Positions 18,346 through 26,299 of a stretch of 64,000 nucleotides of DNA are shown here, piece by piece. This stretch comes from Amycolatopsis japonica (GTDB lineage: Bacteria; Actinomycetota; Actinomycetes; Mycobacteriales; Pseudonocardiaceae), in contig NZ_CP008953.1 of the NCBI RefSeq assembly GCF_000732925.1, forward strand, positions 5,270,001-5,334,000, read 5' to 3'. How positions within the stretch are numbered: the first letter of the stretch is position 1; each line of letters opens with the position of its first letter. Below the pieces are notes generated by a model that saw nothing but the letters and a program-made list of their open reading frames with translations, was not told the DNA's origin and did not search any database. A program made the position numbers and the translations under genes.

Positions 18346-19473
18346 GTGGCGGACGTGGTGATCGCGGGTGGCGGCCCGGCGGGCCGGGCGCTCGCGCGTG
18401 CCTGCGCCCGGCGCGGCCTGGCGACGGTCCTGATCGACCCGGCGCCGGGCAGACGCTGGCGCGCGACCTACGGGCTGTGGGCCGACGAGCTGCCCGCGCT
18501 GCCGACGAGCGCCGTCGCGTGCGCGCCGTCGGCCACGCTCGCCTTCGGAACCGGACCGCACGTCCTCGACCGCCGCTACCTCGTGGTGGACAACGACGGC
18601 CTGCGCCGGTGGCTGGACGAGGGCTACGACGTCGTCGCCGGGACGGTGTCCGGCGTGGACCACGGACGGCTGGGTTCCTCGGTGCGCCTGGAGGACGGCC
18701 GGGTCCTCGCGACAGGTCTGTACGTGGACGCCACCGGCGCCCGGCCGAGGGAGAACCGGTACGAACAGACGGCGTTCGGCGTCGTCCTCCCCGCCGAGGA
18801 CGCGCTGCGCCTGGTCGACCGCCCGGACACCGCCGTGTTCATGGACTGGCGGGACACGGAGTCCGGATTCCTCTATGTACTGCCGTTCGGCGACGGCACC
18901 ATCCTGGTCGAGGAGACTTCGCTCGCCCGCAAACCCGGACTTCCGCTGGACGTCCTGGCGGCACGGCTGCGCGCCCGGCTCCGAGGTGTCGGCCTGACGT
19001 CGCGCGGGCGCGAGGAACGGGTGCGGATCGTGCTCGACCTGCCCGCGCCCCGGCGTGGGCGGACGGTGCCGTTCGGGGCCGCCGGGGCGCTGGTGCATCC
19101 GGCGACCGGGTACAGCGTCGCGACGTCGGTGCGGCTCGCGGAGCCGGTCGCGGACGCCGTCGTCCAGGCTTGGGATCGAGGCCCCGCCGCGGTGGCGTCG
19201 GCCGCGCATCGGGCGCTGTGGCCGTCCTCGGCATGCACCGTGCACGGCTTGCGACGGCATGGCTTGCGCGCGTTGTGCGGGATGCCGCCCGAACTGGTCC
19301 CGGTGTTCTTCGATCTGTTCTTCACGTTGCCCACGGAGCTCCAGCGCGCTTTCACGAGCGGTCGCGAAGATGTTTCGGGTACGACCGAAGCAATGTCGGC
19401 ACTTTTCCGATTGTCACCGTGGCAAGTAAGAAAACACCTGATCGGGTGGCGTGCGTTACGCCGTTCTAGGTAA
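18346..19473 (+). CDS. Lycopene cyclase family FAD-dependent protein
   Basis: A 375-residue flavoprotein of the CrtY/CrtL type. DVVIAGGGPAGRALARACAR is the FAD-binding Rossmann motif. FMDWRD, FLYVLPFGDGTILVEET and GALVHPATGYSVATS are the lycopene cyclase signatures, and FFDLFFTLP near the C-terminus is also family-typical. It would convert lycopene to beta-carotene, but no other carotenoid genes are present in the window, so the substrate is uncertain. GTG start at 18346. Confidence 0.8.
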   Translation: MADVVIAGGGPAGRALARACARRGLATVLIDPAPGRRWRATYGLWADELPALPTSAVACAPSATLAFGTGPHVLDRRYLVVDNDGLRRWLDEGYDVVAGTVSGVDHGRLGSSVRLEDGRVLATGLYVDATGARPRENRYEQTAFGVVLPAEDALRLVDRPDTAVFMDWRDTESGFLYVLPFGDGTILVEETSLARKPGLPLDVLAARLRARLRGVGLTSRGREERVRIVLDLPAPRRGRTVPFGAAGALVHPATGYSVATSVRLAEPVADAVVQAWDRGPAAVASAAHRALWPSSACTVHGLRRHGLRALCGMPPELVPVFFDLFFTLPTELQRAFTSGREDVSGTTEAMSALFRLSPWQVRKHLIGWRALRRSR

Positions 19474-19545
19474 CCCAGGTGCCTTCGCGATGAACATCAG
19501 TTGACACGTGTTTTGTTTCGCGCCGTCACCGGCGAATATGCGCTT

Positions 19546-21228
19546 GTGACGTTGCAGATCGCTGTCCGCTTCGCTTACCAGCCGTTGTACAGCCTGCACA
19601 CCGGTGGCGTCGTCGCGTTCGAAGCCTTGGCGCGGCCGGGCCGTGGGACCGCCCACGAGTTGCTCGCCGACGCCCGGCGCAACGGCAGGCTGGCCGAGGT
19701 CGACGTCGGGCTGGCCGCCGAGGCCGTCCGGCAGCTGCGCGAACCGCAGGCCGCCCTCCCCCTGCACCTGAACCTGTCCGCGCGGACGGTGGCGGCGCCG
19801 CCGTCGCAGTTCGACCCGCTGACCGACGCGCTCAGCCTGGCAGGCCGCCGGACGAGGGACGTGGTGCTGGAGATCGGGCCGCCGTTCACGCAGATCCCCG
19901 CCGACCTGCTGCTGACCGGTATGCGGCGGCTCACCGAACTCGGCTTCCGGCTCGCGCTCGACGGCCTCGGCCGCGGCGACCTCCCGCTGACGCTGCTCGC
20001 TTCGGCGCCCGTCGACCTGGTGAAACTGGACCGCAGCGTGCTGCGGGGCCTGCCGCACGACCCGGCCGCCGTCGCGGTGGTCGAAGCGGTGCTGCACTTC
20101 GCGTCACGCACCGACAACCGCCTGGTCGCGACCGGGCTGGAGACCACGGAGCAGCTGGAATCCGCCCGGCGGCTCGGGGTGCGGATCGCGCAGGGCAACC
20201 TGCTCGCCCCGCCGGACGGCGACCACGCGCCGCTGCCCGCGCCGGACGCGCCGGGCCCGTTCATCCCCGGCACCGCCCGCGCCCGCCGCGTCGGCGACTT
20301 CCTCCGGCCCGCGACCACGCTGCCGGAAGACGCGACCTGCGACGACGTACGCGAGGTACTGGCCGCCGCCGACGGCCCGAGCGGCATCGTCGGCATCGAC
20401 GACCGCCACCGTCCACAGTGGTCGATCGACCGGACCCGGTTCCTGGTCGCGGTCACCGGGTTGTACGGCCACGCCCTGCACGCCAAGCGGCCGGCATCGA
20501 GGCTCGCCGACCGGCCGCACACGATCCACGCCGACGCGAGCGCGCTCGAATTCCTCGAACTGGTCACCGACGCGGACTGGGGCCGGACCGGCGACGACGT
20601 CGTCGTGGTCGACGACCGCGGCCGATGTGTCGGTGTGGTGCTGGTGAACGAGGTCGTCCGCGGGGTCGCGGAGGCGAAGGTCGAGGAGGCGGTCTCGCTG
20701 AGCCCGCTGACCCGCCTGCCCGGCAGCGACGCGGTCGCGAGGGACGTCGACCGCCGGATCAACGCGCGGGAGCCGTTCGTCGCGGCCTGGCTGGACGTCG
20801 ATTCGTTCAAGACGGTCAACGACACCGCCGGGTTCGCGGCGGGCGACGACCTGATCCGCACGCTCGGCCGGACGCTCACCGATCTGGAGGCCCGGCTGCG
20901 CCGGATGCGCGTCAGCCACGTGGGCGGCGACGATTTCCTGATCGCCTGCGACGTCGACGAGATCGGCACGGTCGCCACCGCGCTGCTGGACACGCCATGG
21001 TCGGCCGACGGGCTCCCGGTGACGGTCTCACTGGCGACCCTGGTGTGCGGGAACGGCGCCATCCGGTCCTACAAGGACGCTTCCCGGCTGCTGGCACCGT
21101 TGAAGAAGCAGGCCAAGGAGGTCCCCGGGTCGAGCTGGGTGCTCGGGCGACCGGGCTCGGACCGCGTCGAGGTCCTGCGCGGGATCACGACGCGCGGCCT
21201 GCCCTCGCAACGCGTCGCCGGCTTCTGA
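19546..21228 (+). CDS. EAL-CBS-GGDEF domain protein, cyclic di-GMP signalling
   Basis: About 560 residues in an uncommon order: EAL first (residues 1-230), a CBS pair (about 245-380), then GGDEF (about 385-545). The EAL Glu (FEALAR), LNLS Asn and VKLD Lys are present, but DDFG reads DGLG and AEGVE reads ATGLE, so phosphodiesterase activity is doubtful. The GGDEF signature is GGDDF. The CBS domains probably sense adenine nucleotides. The frame is open to TTG 19501; I prefer GTG 19546, which starts at the first domain strand, though neither has a clear ribosome binding site. No membrane segment. Confidence 0.83.
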   Translation: MTLQIAVRFAYQPLYSLHTGGVVAFEALARPGRGTAHELLADARRNGRLAEVDVGLAAEAVRQLREPQAALPLHLNLSARTVAAPPSQFDPLTDALSLAGRRTRDVVLEIGPPFTQIPADLLLTGMRRLTELGFRLALDGLGRGDLPLTLLASAPVDLVKLDRSVLRGLPHDPAAVAVVEAVLHFASRTDNRLVATGLETTEQLESARRLGVRIAQGNLLAPPDGDHAPLPAPDAPGPFIPGTARARRVGDFLRPATTLPEDATCDDVREVLAAADGPSGIVGIDDRHRPQWSIDRTRFLVAVTGLYGHALHAKRPASRLADRPHTIHADASALEFLELVTDADWGRTGDDVVVVDDRGRCVGVVLVNEVVRGVAEAKVEEAVSLSPLTRLPGSDAVARDVDRRINAREPFVAAWLDVDSFKTVNDTAGFAAGDDLIRTLGRTLTDLEARLRRMRVSHVGGDDFLIACDVDEIGTVATALLDTPWSADGLPVTVSLATLVCGNGAIRSYKDASRLLAPLKKQAKEVPGSSWVLGRPGSDRVEVLRGITTRGLPSQRVAGF

Positions 21229-21233
21229 CCCTT

Positions 21234-21299
21234 CCGCATTTCGTCCTCTGAATGCGTTCCTTGCGCGTGCAACTACCGCATTCAGAGGACGAAATGCGG
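21234..21299. repeat. Nested palindrome (family C) between convergent genes
   Basis: Perfect 23-bp arms (21234-21256 and 21277-21299) enclose a 20-nt loop. The loop, read on the other strand, is nearly the same as the loop of the copy at 48335-48398, so the whole element is conserved. Each arm ends GCATT...AATGC, allowing a small hairpin. It lies between the EAL-CBS-GGDEF and sulfotransferase stops. Confidence 0.88.
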
Positions 21300-21303
21300 G
21301 AGG

Positions 21304-22464
21304 TCAGAGGTCGTAGGCGGCGCGGTAGGCCGAAAAGCGTTCGTCGACCTCGCCGGCGGTGAGCCCGAAGTCCGCGAGGTCGTACCGGTGCACGGGTTTC
21401 CTGTCCCCGGAACGGCTTTCGGCATGCACGACGGTCATCGCGTCCCGCGCGGCGTCGCTCAGCGGGAGACCGAAATGCCGGTACACGCCCTCGACCGTAC
21501 CGATCGGGTCGGCGACGAAATCCTCGTACCGGACATCGCAGAACCGCGCGGGATCATGCCGTTTCCTCGCCGCCAAGGACTTTTCCGCACCCCGCGCCCA
21601 GAGATCCAGCTGGCTCCGGCCGATCACGTCGCCGCGGAAGACGTCGGACCAGCCCTCCGAAGCCTGCTCGTTCAGGCTGCACACCGACGCGACGATCGTG
21701 CTCGGCGCGCGATGGGTCTGGACGATCAGCGCGTCGGGGTACACCTCCAGTAGCGCGTCGAGCGCGAAAAGATGGCTCGGATTCTTGAGCACCCAACGGC
21801 GCCCGGCGTCGGGCAGACCGATGAGCTGCAGGTTCCGCCGGTGCCTGCGATAGGCGTCGGTCCAGCTCTGCCCGTCCAGCCAGCGCGAGTACGACGGCAC
21901 GTGCGCGAGGCATTCGTAGGACACCGATTTCAGGGACTGCCGCAACAGCTGCCAGCATTCCTCGACCTGGTCGGCGGACATGTGGTGCAGTCCCATGAAC
22001 TCGGGATGCTCGACGTGGTGCTTCTCGTAGCCCGCCTGGATCCCTTGGAAGACCGGGTTTTCCGCCCACGTCTCGCGTGGCGGACGCGGTTGCGGCACCT
22101 CGGTCAGCCAGACCTCCAGCCCTTGGTGCGCCGGATCCTCGGTGAGCAGCCGGTGCAGCGCCGTGGTCCCGGTGCGCGGCAGCCCGGTGACGAAGATGGG
22201 CCGCTCGACCGGAACGTCCGCGTACTCCGGGTTCTGCTTCCACGAGGCCTCGCTCAGCGACCTCGCCACCAGGGCTCCGCGCAGGAAGGCGCGATGGATC
22301 TTGTTGCCGTACGGGGTCAATCCCGCCTCGCCGGCGTACGAATCCAACAGCACGCGGAGACCTTCGAGATGGTCTTCGCCACCGAAGTCGTCCAACCCGG
22401 TGAGCTTCGCCGCCGACGCGTGCAGGTCTTCCACGGTGCCGACGTTTTCCCGCCCTGGCAACAT
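21304..22464 (-). CDS. Sulfotransferase family protein
   Basis: A 386-residue cytosolic enzyme with the PAPS-binding loop PIFVTGLPRTGTTALHRLL (about residue 90) and the second PAPS site LIVQTHRAPSTIVASV. The family transfers sulfate from PAPS to hydroxyl groups of lipids, sterols or carbohydrates. The substrate is unknown. It lies 184 bp downstream of the SDR gene on the same strand. The PAPS it needs could be made by the CysD-CysNC enzymes encoded 4 kb away. Confidence 0.85.
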   Translation of the reverse strand: MLPGRENVGTVEDLHASAAKLTGLDDFGGEDHLEGLRVLLDSYAGEAGLTPYGNKIHRAFLRGALVARSLSEASWKQNPEYADVPVERPIFVTGLPRTGTTALHRLLTEDPAHQGLEVWLTEVPQPRPPRETWAENPVFQGIQAGYEKHHVEHPEFMGLHHMSADQVEECWQLLRQSLKSVSYECLAHVPSYSRWLDGQSWTDAYRRHRRNLQLIGLPDAGRRWVLKNPSHLFALDALLEVYPDALIVQTHRAPSTIVASVCSLNEQASEGWSDVFRGDVIGRSQLDLWARGAEKSLAARKRHDPARFCDVRYEDFVADPIGTVEGVYRHFGLPLSDAARDAMTVVHAESRSGDRKPVHRYDLADFGLTAGEVDERFSAYRAAYDL

Positions 22465-22513
22465 GTTCTCCCTCTCAGTATCTTTTGGTGAACCCGCATC
22501 CGCGATCGACGTC

Positions 22514-22566
22514 GGCAGGGCGCTGCCTGGTCATCTACCTCACGATGGCGGACAAGGCGCCCTGCC
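22514..22566. repeat. Inverted repeat between SDR and sulfotransferase genes
   Basis: GGCAGGGCGC (22514-22523) and its complement (22557-22566) are separated by 33 bp. This could be a weak attenuator or terminator in the 184-bp gap, 50 bp upstream of the sulfotransferase start. Nothing else stands out in the gap. Confidence 0.35.
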
Positions 22567-22648
22567 ACCGCGATAGCGGGGCCTTCGGCCGGGGCGGGTT
22601 CACGCGTCTAATCGCCTTTCGAATCCTTCTGCAGCTCCGCCTACAGGC

Positions 22649-23431
22649 TCAGTGGTGGTATTCGCCGGCGTTGACGTCGAGACACTGGCCGGTGACGCAC
22701 CGGGCGAGCGACGAGGCGAGGAACACGACGGTGTCGGCGATCTCGTCCGGCTCCGGCAGGCGGCGCAGATCGATCGTCTCCGCCGTCTCGGCGTACACCT
22801 GCTCCGGCGGCACGTCGCGTTCCTTGGCCAGATAAGCGAAGTACCATTTCAGCGAGTCCGCCCAGATGTAGCCGGGCGCGACCGAATTGACCCGGATCCC
22901 CTGCGGCCCGAGTTCCGAGGCGAGACTCTGCGCGAGCGCGAGCAGGCTCGCCTTCGCCATCTTGTACGCGCCGAACGTCCGCCGGGAATGCCGCAGCACG
23001 GCCGAATTGATCATCACGACCGAACCGCCGCTCTCCGCGAGCGAAGGCGTGAACAACCGCGTGAGCCGCAGGGCGGCGAGCACGTTGGTCTCGAACCCCG
23101 CCCGCACGTCGGCCAGGTCGACGTCGGCGAGATCCATGATCGGCGGAATGGCGAAAGCGTTGTTCACCAAGGCATCCACCCGGCCGAACGCCTTCAAGGC
23201 GGTTTCGGTGAGATTCGTGGCCGAAGCGTCGTCGGTGATGTCGGTGGGCACGGTGACCGCGCGGCGGCCAAGTGCGTCGACCTCCTTCGCGACCTCGGCG
23301 AGCCGCGATTCGGTACGGGCCGCGAGGACGACGTCGGCGCCCGCCGCGGCGCAGCGGGTGGCGATGGACCGGCCGAGTCCCGGACCGACGCCGGAGACCA
23401 CGACCACCTTGTCCCGCAACAGATCCGTCAT
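22649..23431 (-). CDS. Short-chain dehydrogenase/reductase
   Basis: A 260-residue classical SDR. NAD(P) motif GVGPGLGRS (about residue 14), NNA motif DALVNNAF, catalytic Ser in MINSAV and YxxxK in FGAYKMAKAS. The start ATG overlaps the stop of the upstream DUF1214-like gene by 4 bp, so the two are translationally coupled. SDRs of this type oxidise or reduce hydroxyl/keto groups, often of steroids or acyl-CoA intermediates. The context suggests a catabolic role. Confidence 0.88.
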   Translation of the reverse strand: MTDLLRDKVVVVSGVGPGLGRSIATRCAAAGADVVLAARTESRLAEVAKEVDALGRRAVTVPTDITDDASATNLTETALKAFGRVDALVNNAFAIPPIMDLADVDLADVRAGFETNVLAALRLTRLFTPSLAESGGSVVMINSAVLRHSRRTFGAYKMAKASLLALAQSLASELGPQGIRVNSVAPGYIWADSLKWYFAYLAKERDVPPEQVYAETAETIDLRRLPEPDEIADTVVFLASSLARCVTGQCLDVNAGEYHH

Positions 23432-24597
23432 CCCAGCATCCTCGCCGCGACAGCGGTCTGACGGGCCGATATCCGATCCGCCCATTCCCCCGGGGTCACC
23501 TGCGCTTCGTCGTAGAACGGCAGCCGGTCGGCGAGTTCGCCGAACGTCACCACCTCGACCTCGGGACCGTCGGCCTCGCCGAGCGCACGGGAAAGGCGCT
23601 GCCAGCGGATCTGGACGTACCCGCGGTCGTGGCCGGTGCGTTCGAGCCAGTTGGCCAGGCCCGGGTCGCGTTCGCTGATCACGAAACGGATCTTGCCGTC
23701 CGGGTCGACCCGCGCCTGGTCGGCGGTGAGGCTCGTCTGATGGTTGATGTAGTCGAGCGAGAGGTACCAGACGCTGCCGAGCTGGATGCCCTGATAGGGC
23801 GCGTCCGAACGCGGCACCGTCACGATCATGACCTCCTCGTCGCCGAGTTCGTAGTGCCCGGCCGACGAGTACTGCGTGGTCAGCCCGCCCGGTGTGGGAC
23901 GCGGCTCGGTCATCGTGTTCACCGGCAGGTTCAGGTAGAACCACTTCGGGAAGGCGAGGAACGTACGCAGCCTGCTCAGCAGGATCTTGCCGGTGACGCC
24001 GTACCGCTTGGCCAGCCCGTCGCGGGTGAGCGGCGCGGGCGCACCACCCGCGGTGTCGGCGCACTGGATCTGGATCGTGCCGCGGCGTTCGGTGGCCCAG
24101 TCGCTGTAGACCTCGCGCACCACGAGCATCGACGAACCCGGGCCGAGGACGAAATAGTTGGGGCCGGGGTCGGGTTTCGCCGGGCCGAAGCGGAGCTCGA
24201 ACGAGCCGTCGTCGGCGATCTCGATCTCACGATCGTCGAAGGCGGCGAGGCTGTCCGGCACCTCGACGGGCGAGTAGTCGCCGTTGAGGACCTGGAAACT
24301 GACGTCGGCCGTGCTCCCCCGCGTCCCGGTGACGACGTACTCGCGGTCCTCGCGAATGTTCGCGTTGAAGTACAGCGTGTCCGGGTTGTCCAGGCCCATC
24401 TTCGTGTACGGCCCGGTGGACTGGGTGAAGAACGGGTAGTCGCGTTCGTAGGCCCACGCCATCTGCAGGGAGGCGCGGATGCTGCCGGCGAGGTAGTCGT
24501 ACCCCTCGACCAGATCCTGTTCGGTGCGGATGTGCGGCGCCTCCGCGATGACCTTCTCGGCTTCGGCGATCGCGTCCGCCAACGGTTGAGTGAGCAC
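23428..24597 (-). CDS. DUF1214-like protein of unknown function
   Basis: A protein of about 389 residues. GPYTKMGLDNPDTLYFNANI and the later TVPRSDAPYQGIQLGSVWY pattern resemble DUF1254/DUF1214 proteins, whose function is unknown. There is no signal peptide. The frame is open to ATG 24651, but the GTG at 24597 has a strong GAGGAG in front of it, and the extra N-terminus would lie inside the operator-like repeats at 24615-24640, so I use 24597. It is the first gene of an operon with the SDR and perhaps the sulfotransferase. Confidence 0.7.
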   Translation of the reverse strand: MLTQPLADAIAEAEKVIAEAPHIRTEQDLVEGYDYLAGSIRASLQMAWAYERDYPFFTQSTGPYTKMGLDNPDTLYFNANIREDREYVVTGTRGSTADVSFQVLNGDYSPVEVPDSLAAFDDREIEIADDGSFELRFGPAKPDPGPNYFVLGPGSSMLVVREVYSDWATERRGTIQIQCADTAGGAPAPLTRDGLAKRYGVTGKILLSRLRTFLAFPKWFYLNLPVNTMTEPRPTPGGLTTQYSSAGHYELGDEEVMIVTVPRSDAPYQGIQLGSVWYLSLDYINHQTSLTADQARVDPDGKIRFVISERDPGLANWLERTGHDRGYVQIRWQRLSRALGEADGPEVEVVTFGELADRLPFYDEAQVTPGEWADRISARQTAVAARMLG

Positions 24598-24614
24598 CGG
24601 CGACTCCTCATACT

Positions 24615-24640
24615 GGTACAAATATGTACCGACTTGGTAC
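24615..24640. promoter_or_regulatory. Three alternating GGTAC/GTACC half-sites
   Basis: GGTAC (24615-24619), GTACC (24626-24630) and GGTAC (24636-24640) form two overlapping dyads with 6- and 5-bp spacers. They sit in the divergent promoter region of the IclR regulator and the DUF1214-like gene. They are a plausible IclR operator. Confidence 0.55.
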
Positions 24641-24659
24641 GTTCTTCGCATTGTCAGAC

Positions 24660-24673
24660 TAGAACGCGTTCTA
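24660..24673. promoter_or_regulatory. KstR-like box, perfect 14-bp palindrome
   Basis: TAGAACGCGTTCTA matches the KstR consensus TnnAACnnGTTnnA known from mycobacterial cholesterol catabolism genes. It lies 12 bp upstream of the IclR ATG and in the shared promoter region. A similar box is at 26256-26269. Confidence 0.6.
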
Positions 24674-24684
24674 AGGATGGGTCA

Positions 24685-25566
24685 ATGGCCCGGCATTCGC
24701 CGCCCACCGAGCGAGTCGTGAGGCTGCTCGACTTCTTCGCCGCGCACCCCGGCCGGCGCTTCGGGCTTTCGGAGCTCGCGCGCGAGCTCGACCTGGCGAA
24801 ACCGACCTGTCTCGGCATCGTCACCGAGCTGACGGCGGGCGGCTACCTGGTCCGAGACCCCCAGCCGGTCACCTACCGGCTCGGGCCCGCGATGGTCGCC
24901 GCCGGCCGCGTCGCGAGCGAAGGCTTCGGGGCGAGCGAGGTGGCGCGACGGCATCTGGAGGACTTGAGCAGGCGCTATGGCGCGACGTGCACGGCGTCGG
25001 CCGTGGTCGGCGACCGGATCCTGATGCTGCAGAGCGCCGGGCCGGGCCGCGTCAAACTGGGCGAGACGTATCCGTTCGCGCCGCCGGTCGGCCTGATGTA
25101 CGTGCTGTGGGACTCCGACGCGGCGTTCGACGCATGGCTCGCCAAACCTCCGGCGGTGCCGGTGCGACTGGACGAAGCGCATCTTCGCCGCGTCGTCGCC
25201 GAATGCCGGGAGCACGGGTATCTGGTGGAGAGCCTGACTTCCGCGGGGCGGCGGCTCTACGCGCTGATGGCGGGCGTCGGCGCGGAGGAACTGCCGCCGG
25301 AGGTGCGAGGCCTGGTGGGCGAACTCGTCTCGAGCCTCGGCGAGCGCGTCTACCTCGGCGCCGATCTGGAGCCGCGGCGCAAGCACGCGGTGAGCCTGCT
25401 GGCCGCCCCGACGTTCGACGCTTCGGGACGGCAGGAACTGGTGCTCACGCTTTCGGTCGGCGAGCCGGTCACCGGCGCCGAAATCGCGCGACGGGGCGCC
25501 GCGCTGGTCGCGGCCGCCGATGCCGTCACAGCCGAATCCGGTGGCCGCCACCCCACGCGCATTTAG
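24685..25566 (+). CDS. IclR family transcriptional regulator
   Basis: A 293-residue regulator. The N-terminal winged helix (RVVRLLDFFAAHPGRRFGLSELARELDLAK) recognises DNA; the C-terminal IclR effector domain starts near residue 80 (DLSRRYGATCTASAVVGDRILML). It probably controls the divergent DUF1214-SDR operon. ATG at 24685 follows AAGGA. The TAG stop (25564-25566) lies inside the left arm of the palindrome at 25558-25621. Confidence 0.88.
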   Translation: MARHSPPTERVVRLLDFFAAHPGRRFGLSELARELDLAKPTCLGIVTELTAGGYLVRDPQPVTYRLGPAMVAAGRVASEGFGASEVARRHLEDLSRRYGATCTASAVVGDRILMLQSAGPGRVKLGETYPFAPPVGLMYVLWDSDAAFDAWLAKPPAVPVRLDEAHLRRVVAECREHGYLVESLTSAGRRLYALMAGVGAEELPPEVRGLVGELVSSLGERVYLGADLEPRRKHAVSLLAAPTFDASGRQELVLTLSVGEPVTGAEIARRGAALVAAADAVTAESGGRHPTRI

Positions 25567-25621
25567 TCCTCTAAATGCGGCAGTTGCCCGCACCCGACCC
25601 GCATTTAGAGGACTAAACGCG
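25558..25621. repeat. Nested palindrome (family C) overlapping the IclR stop
   Basis: Arms 25558-25580 and 25599-25621 have one mismatch and an 18-nt loop. The left arm alone is a hairpin GCATTTAG-TCCT-CTAAATGC. It includes the stop codon of the IclR gene. Confidence 0.88.
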
Positions 25622-25648
25622 AGCCACGAACCCACCCGGGCCAGCCGC

Positions 25649-25717
25649 CGCTCGGTGTCCCCAATGCCGCATTAGAGACACTGAGCGTCTCCAATGTCGC
25701 ATTGGGGACATCGAGCG
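25649..25717. repeat. Nested palindrome (family D)
   Basis: Two 31-bp arms (25649-25679 and 25687-25717) with a few mismatches and a 7-nt loop. The right arm contains the perfect hairpin CCAATG-TCG-CATTGG. A diverged copy lies at 55470-55529. It shares the 188-bp gap between the convergent IclR and SnoaL genes with two other palindromes. Confidence 0.8.
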
Positions 25718-25729
25718 AGCCACAACCTG

Positions 25730-25753
25730 CCGCATTTAGAGGACTAAATGCGG
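25730..25753. terminator. Single-arm hairpin (family C monomer) after the SnoaL gene
   Basis: CCGCATTTAG-AGGA-CTAAATGCGG is a perfect 10-bp stem with a 4-nt loop, ending 2 bp from the SnoaL stop. It equals one arm of the neighbouring palindrome at 25558-25621, which shows that an arm can exist by itself. Confidence 0.75.
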
Positions 25754-25754
25754 G

Positions 25755-26222
25755 TCAGGAGGACCACCGGTTCGCGGTGAGCTTCAGGCTCGGCACGTCG
25801 TCCATCGACATCATCGTTTCGTACAGCCGGTCGTACTGCGTGGACGCGGTCAGCCACACGCCGTCCACCCGCCGGTAGGTGTCCTCGTAGTACGCCGCGC
25901 CCTCGATGATCACCCGGTGCTCGGGCACGATCACCTTGTCCCGCATCAGCCAGGTGCCCGTCGCGGTGTCGCCGTCGACGTCGATCTCCGGCTGCCCGGC
26001 GAAGTGCACGGTGGTGACGCCGGGGCCGACAGCGTTCCGAAAGAACTCGACGATCGCTTCGCGGCCTTCGAAGGTCAGCGGTTTGCCGTACGACGGCGTC
26101 CCATACCGCGCGTGCACGTCGGCGGTCAGGGTCCCGGCCATCTCGTCCCACAGCTTGAGGTCGAGGCAGCGGAGGTAGCGGGCTTTCAGGCGGCGGATCT
26201 CTTCAAGCGCGACCAGGTCCAT
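25755..26222 (-). CDS. SnoaL/NTF2-like protein
   Basis: A 155-residue protein of the NTF2 superfamily (IRRLKARYLRCLDLKLWDEM, then EGREAIVEFFRNAV, TATGTWLMRD and YYEDTYRRVDGVWLTAS). Members bind or transform small hydrophobic ligands; steroid isomerases and dehydratases share the fold. The activity is unknown. The ATG at 26222 has GGAGG about 13 bp upstream; a longer frame to 26255 has no good start. A KstR-like box lies 34 bp upstream. Confidence 0.8.
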   Translation of the reverse strand: MDLVALEEIRRLKARYLRCLDLKLWDEMAGTLTADVHARYGTPSYGKPLTFEGREAIVEFFRNAVGPGVTTVHFAGQPEIDVDGDTATGTWLMRDKVIVPEHRVIIEGAAYYEDTYRRVDGVWLTASTQYDRLYETMMSMDDVPSLKLTANRWSS

Positions 26223-26255
26223 GTCGACAGCGTCCTCCTCCCCTTGACCAAGCAC

Positions 26256-26269
26256 AAGAACTTGTTCTA
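26256..26269. promoter_or_regulatory. KstR-like box upstream of the SnoaL gene
   Basis: On the minus strand TAGAACAAGTTCTT keeps the AGAAC-2nt-GTTCT core and differs from the consensus TnnAACnnGTTnnA only at the last base. It lies between SnoaL (34 bp away) and cysD (31 bp away). Confidence 0.55.
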
Positions 26270-26299
26270 CTTTTCTGATCTCGAACGACGGAGGTCACG

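Noticed and set aside
16723-19260. 845-codon minus-strand frame
   Set aside because: It overlaps dgt in another frame and the lycopene cyclase gene antisense; both of those have clear motifs.
22649-24064. 471-codon frame joining another reading of the DUF1214 gene to the SDR
   Set aside because: The SDR start at 23431 is coupled by ATGA, and the upstream part is out of frame with a better gene.
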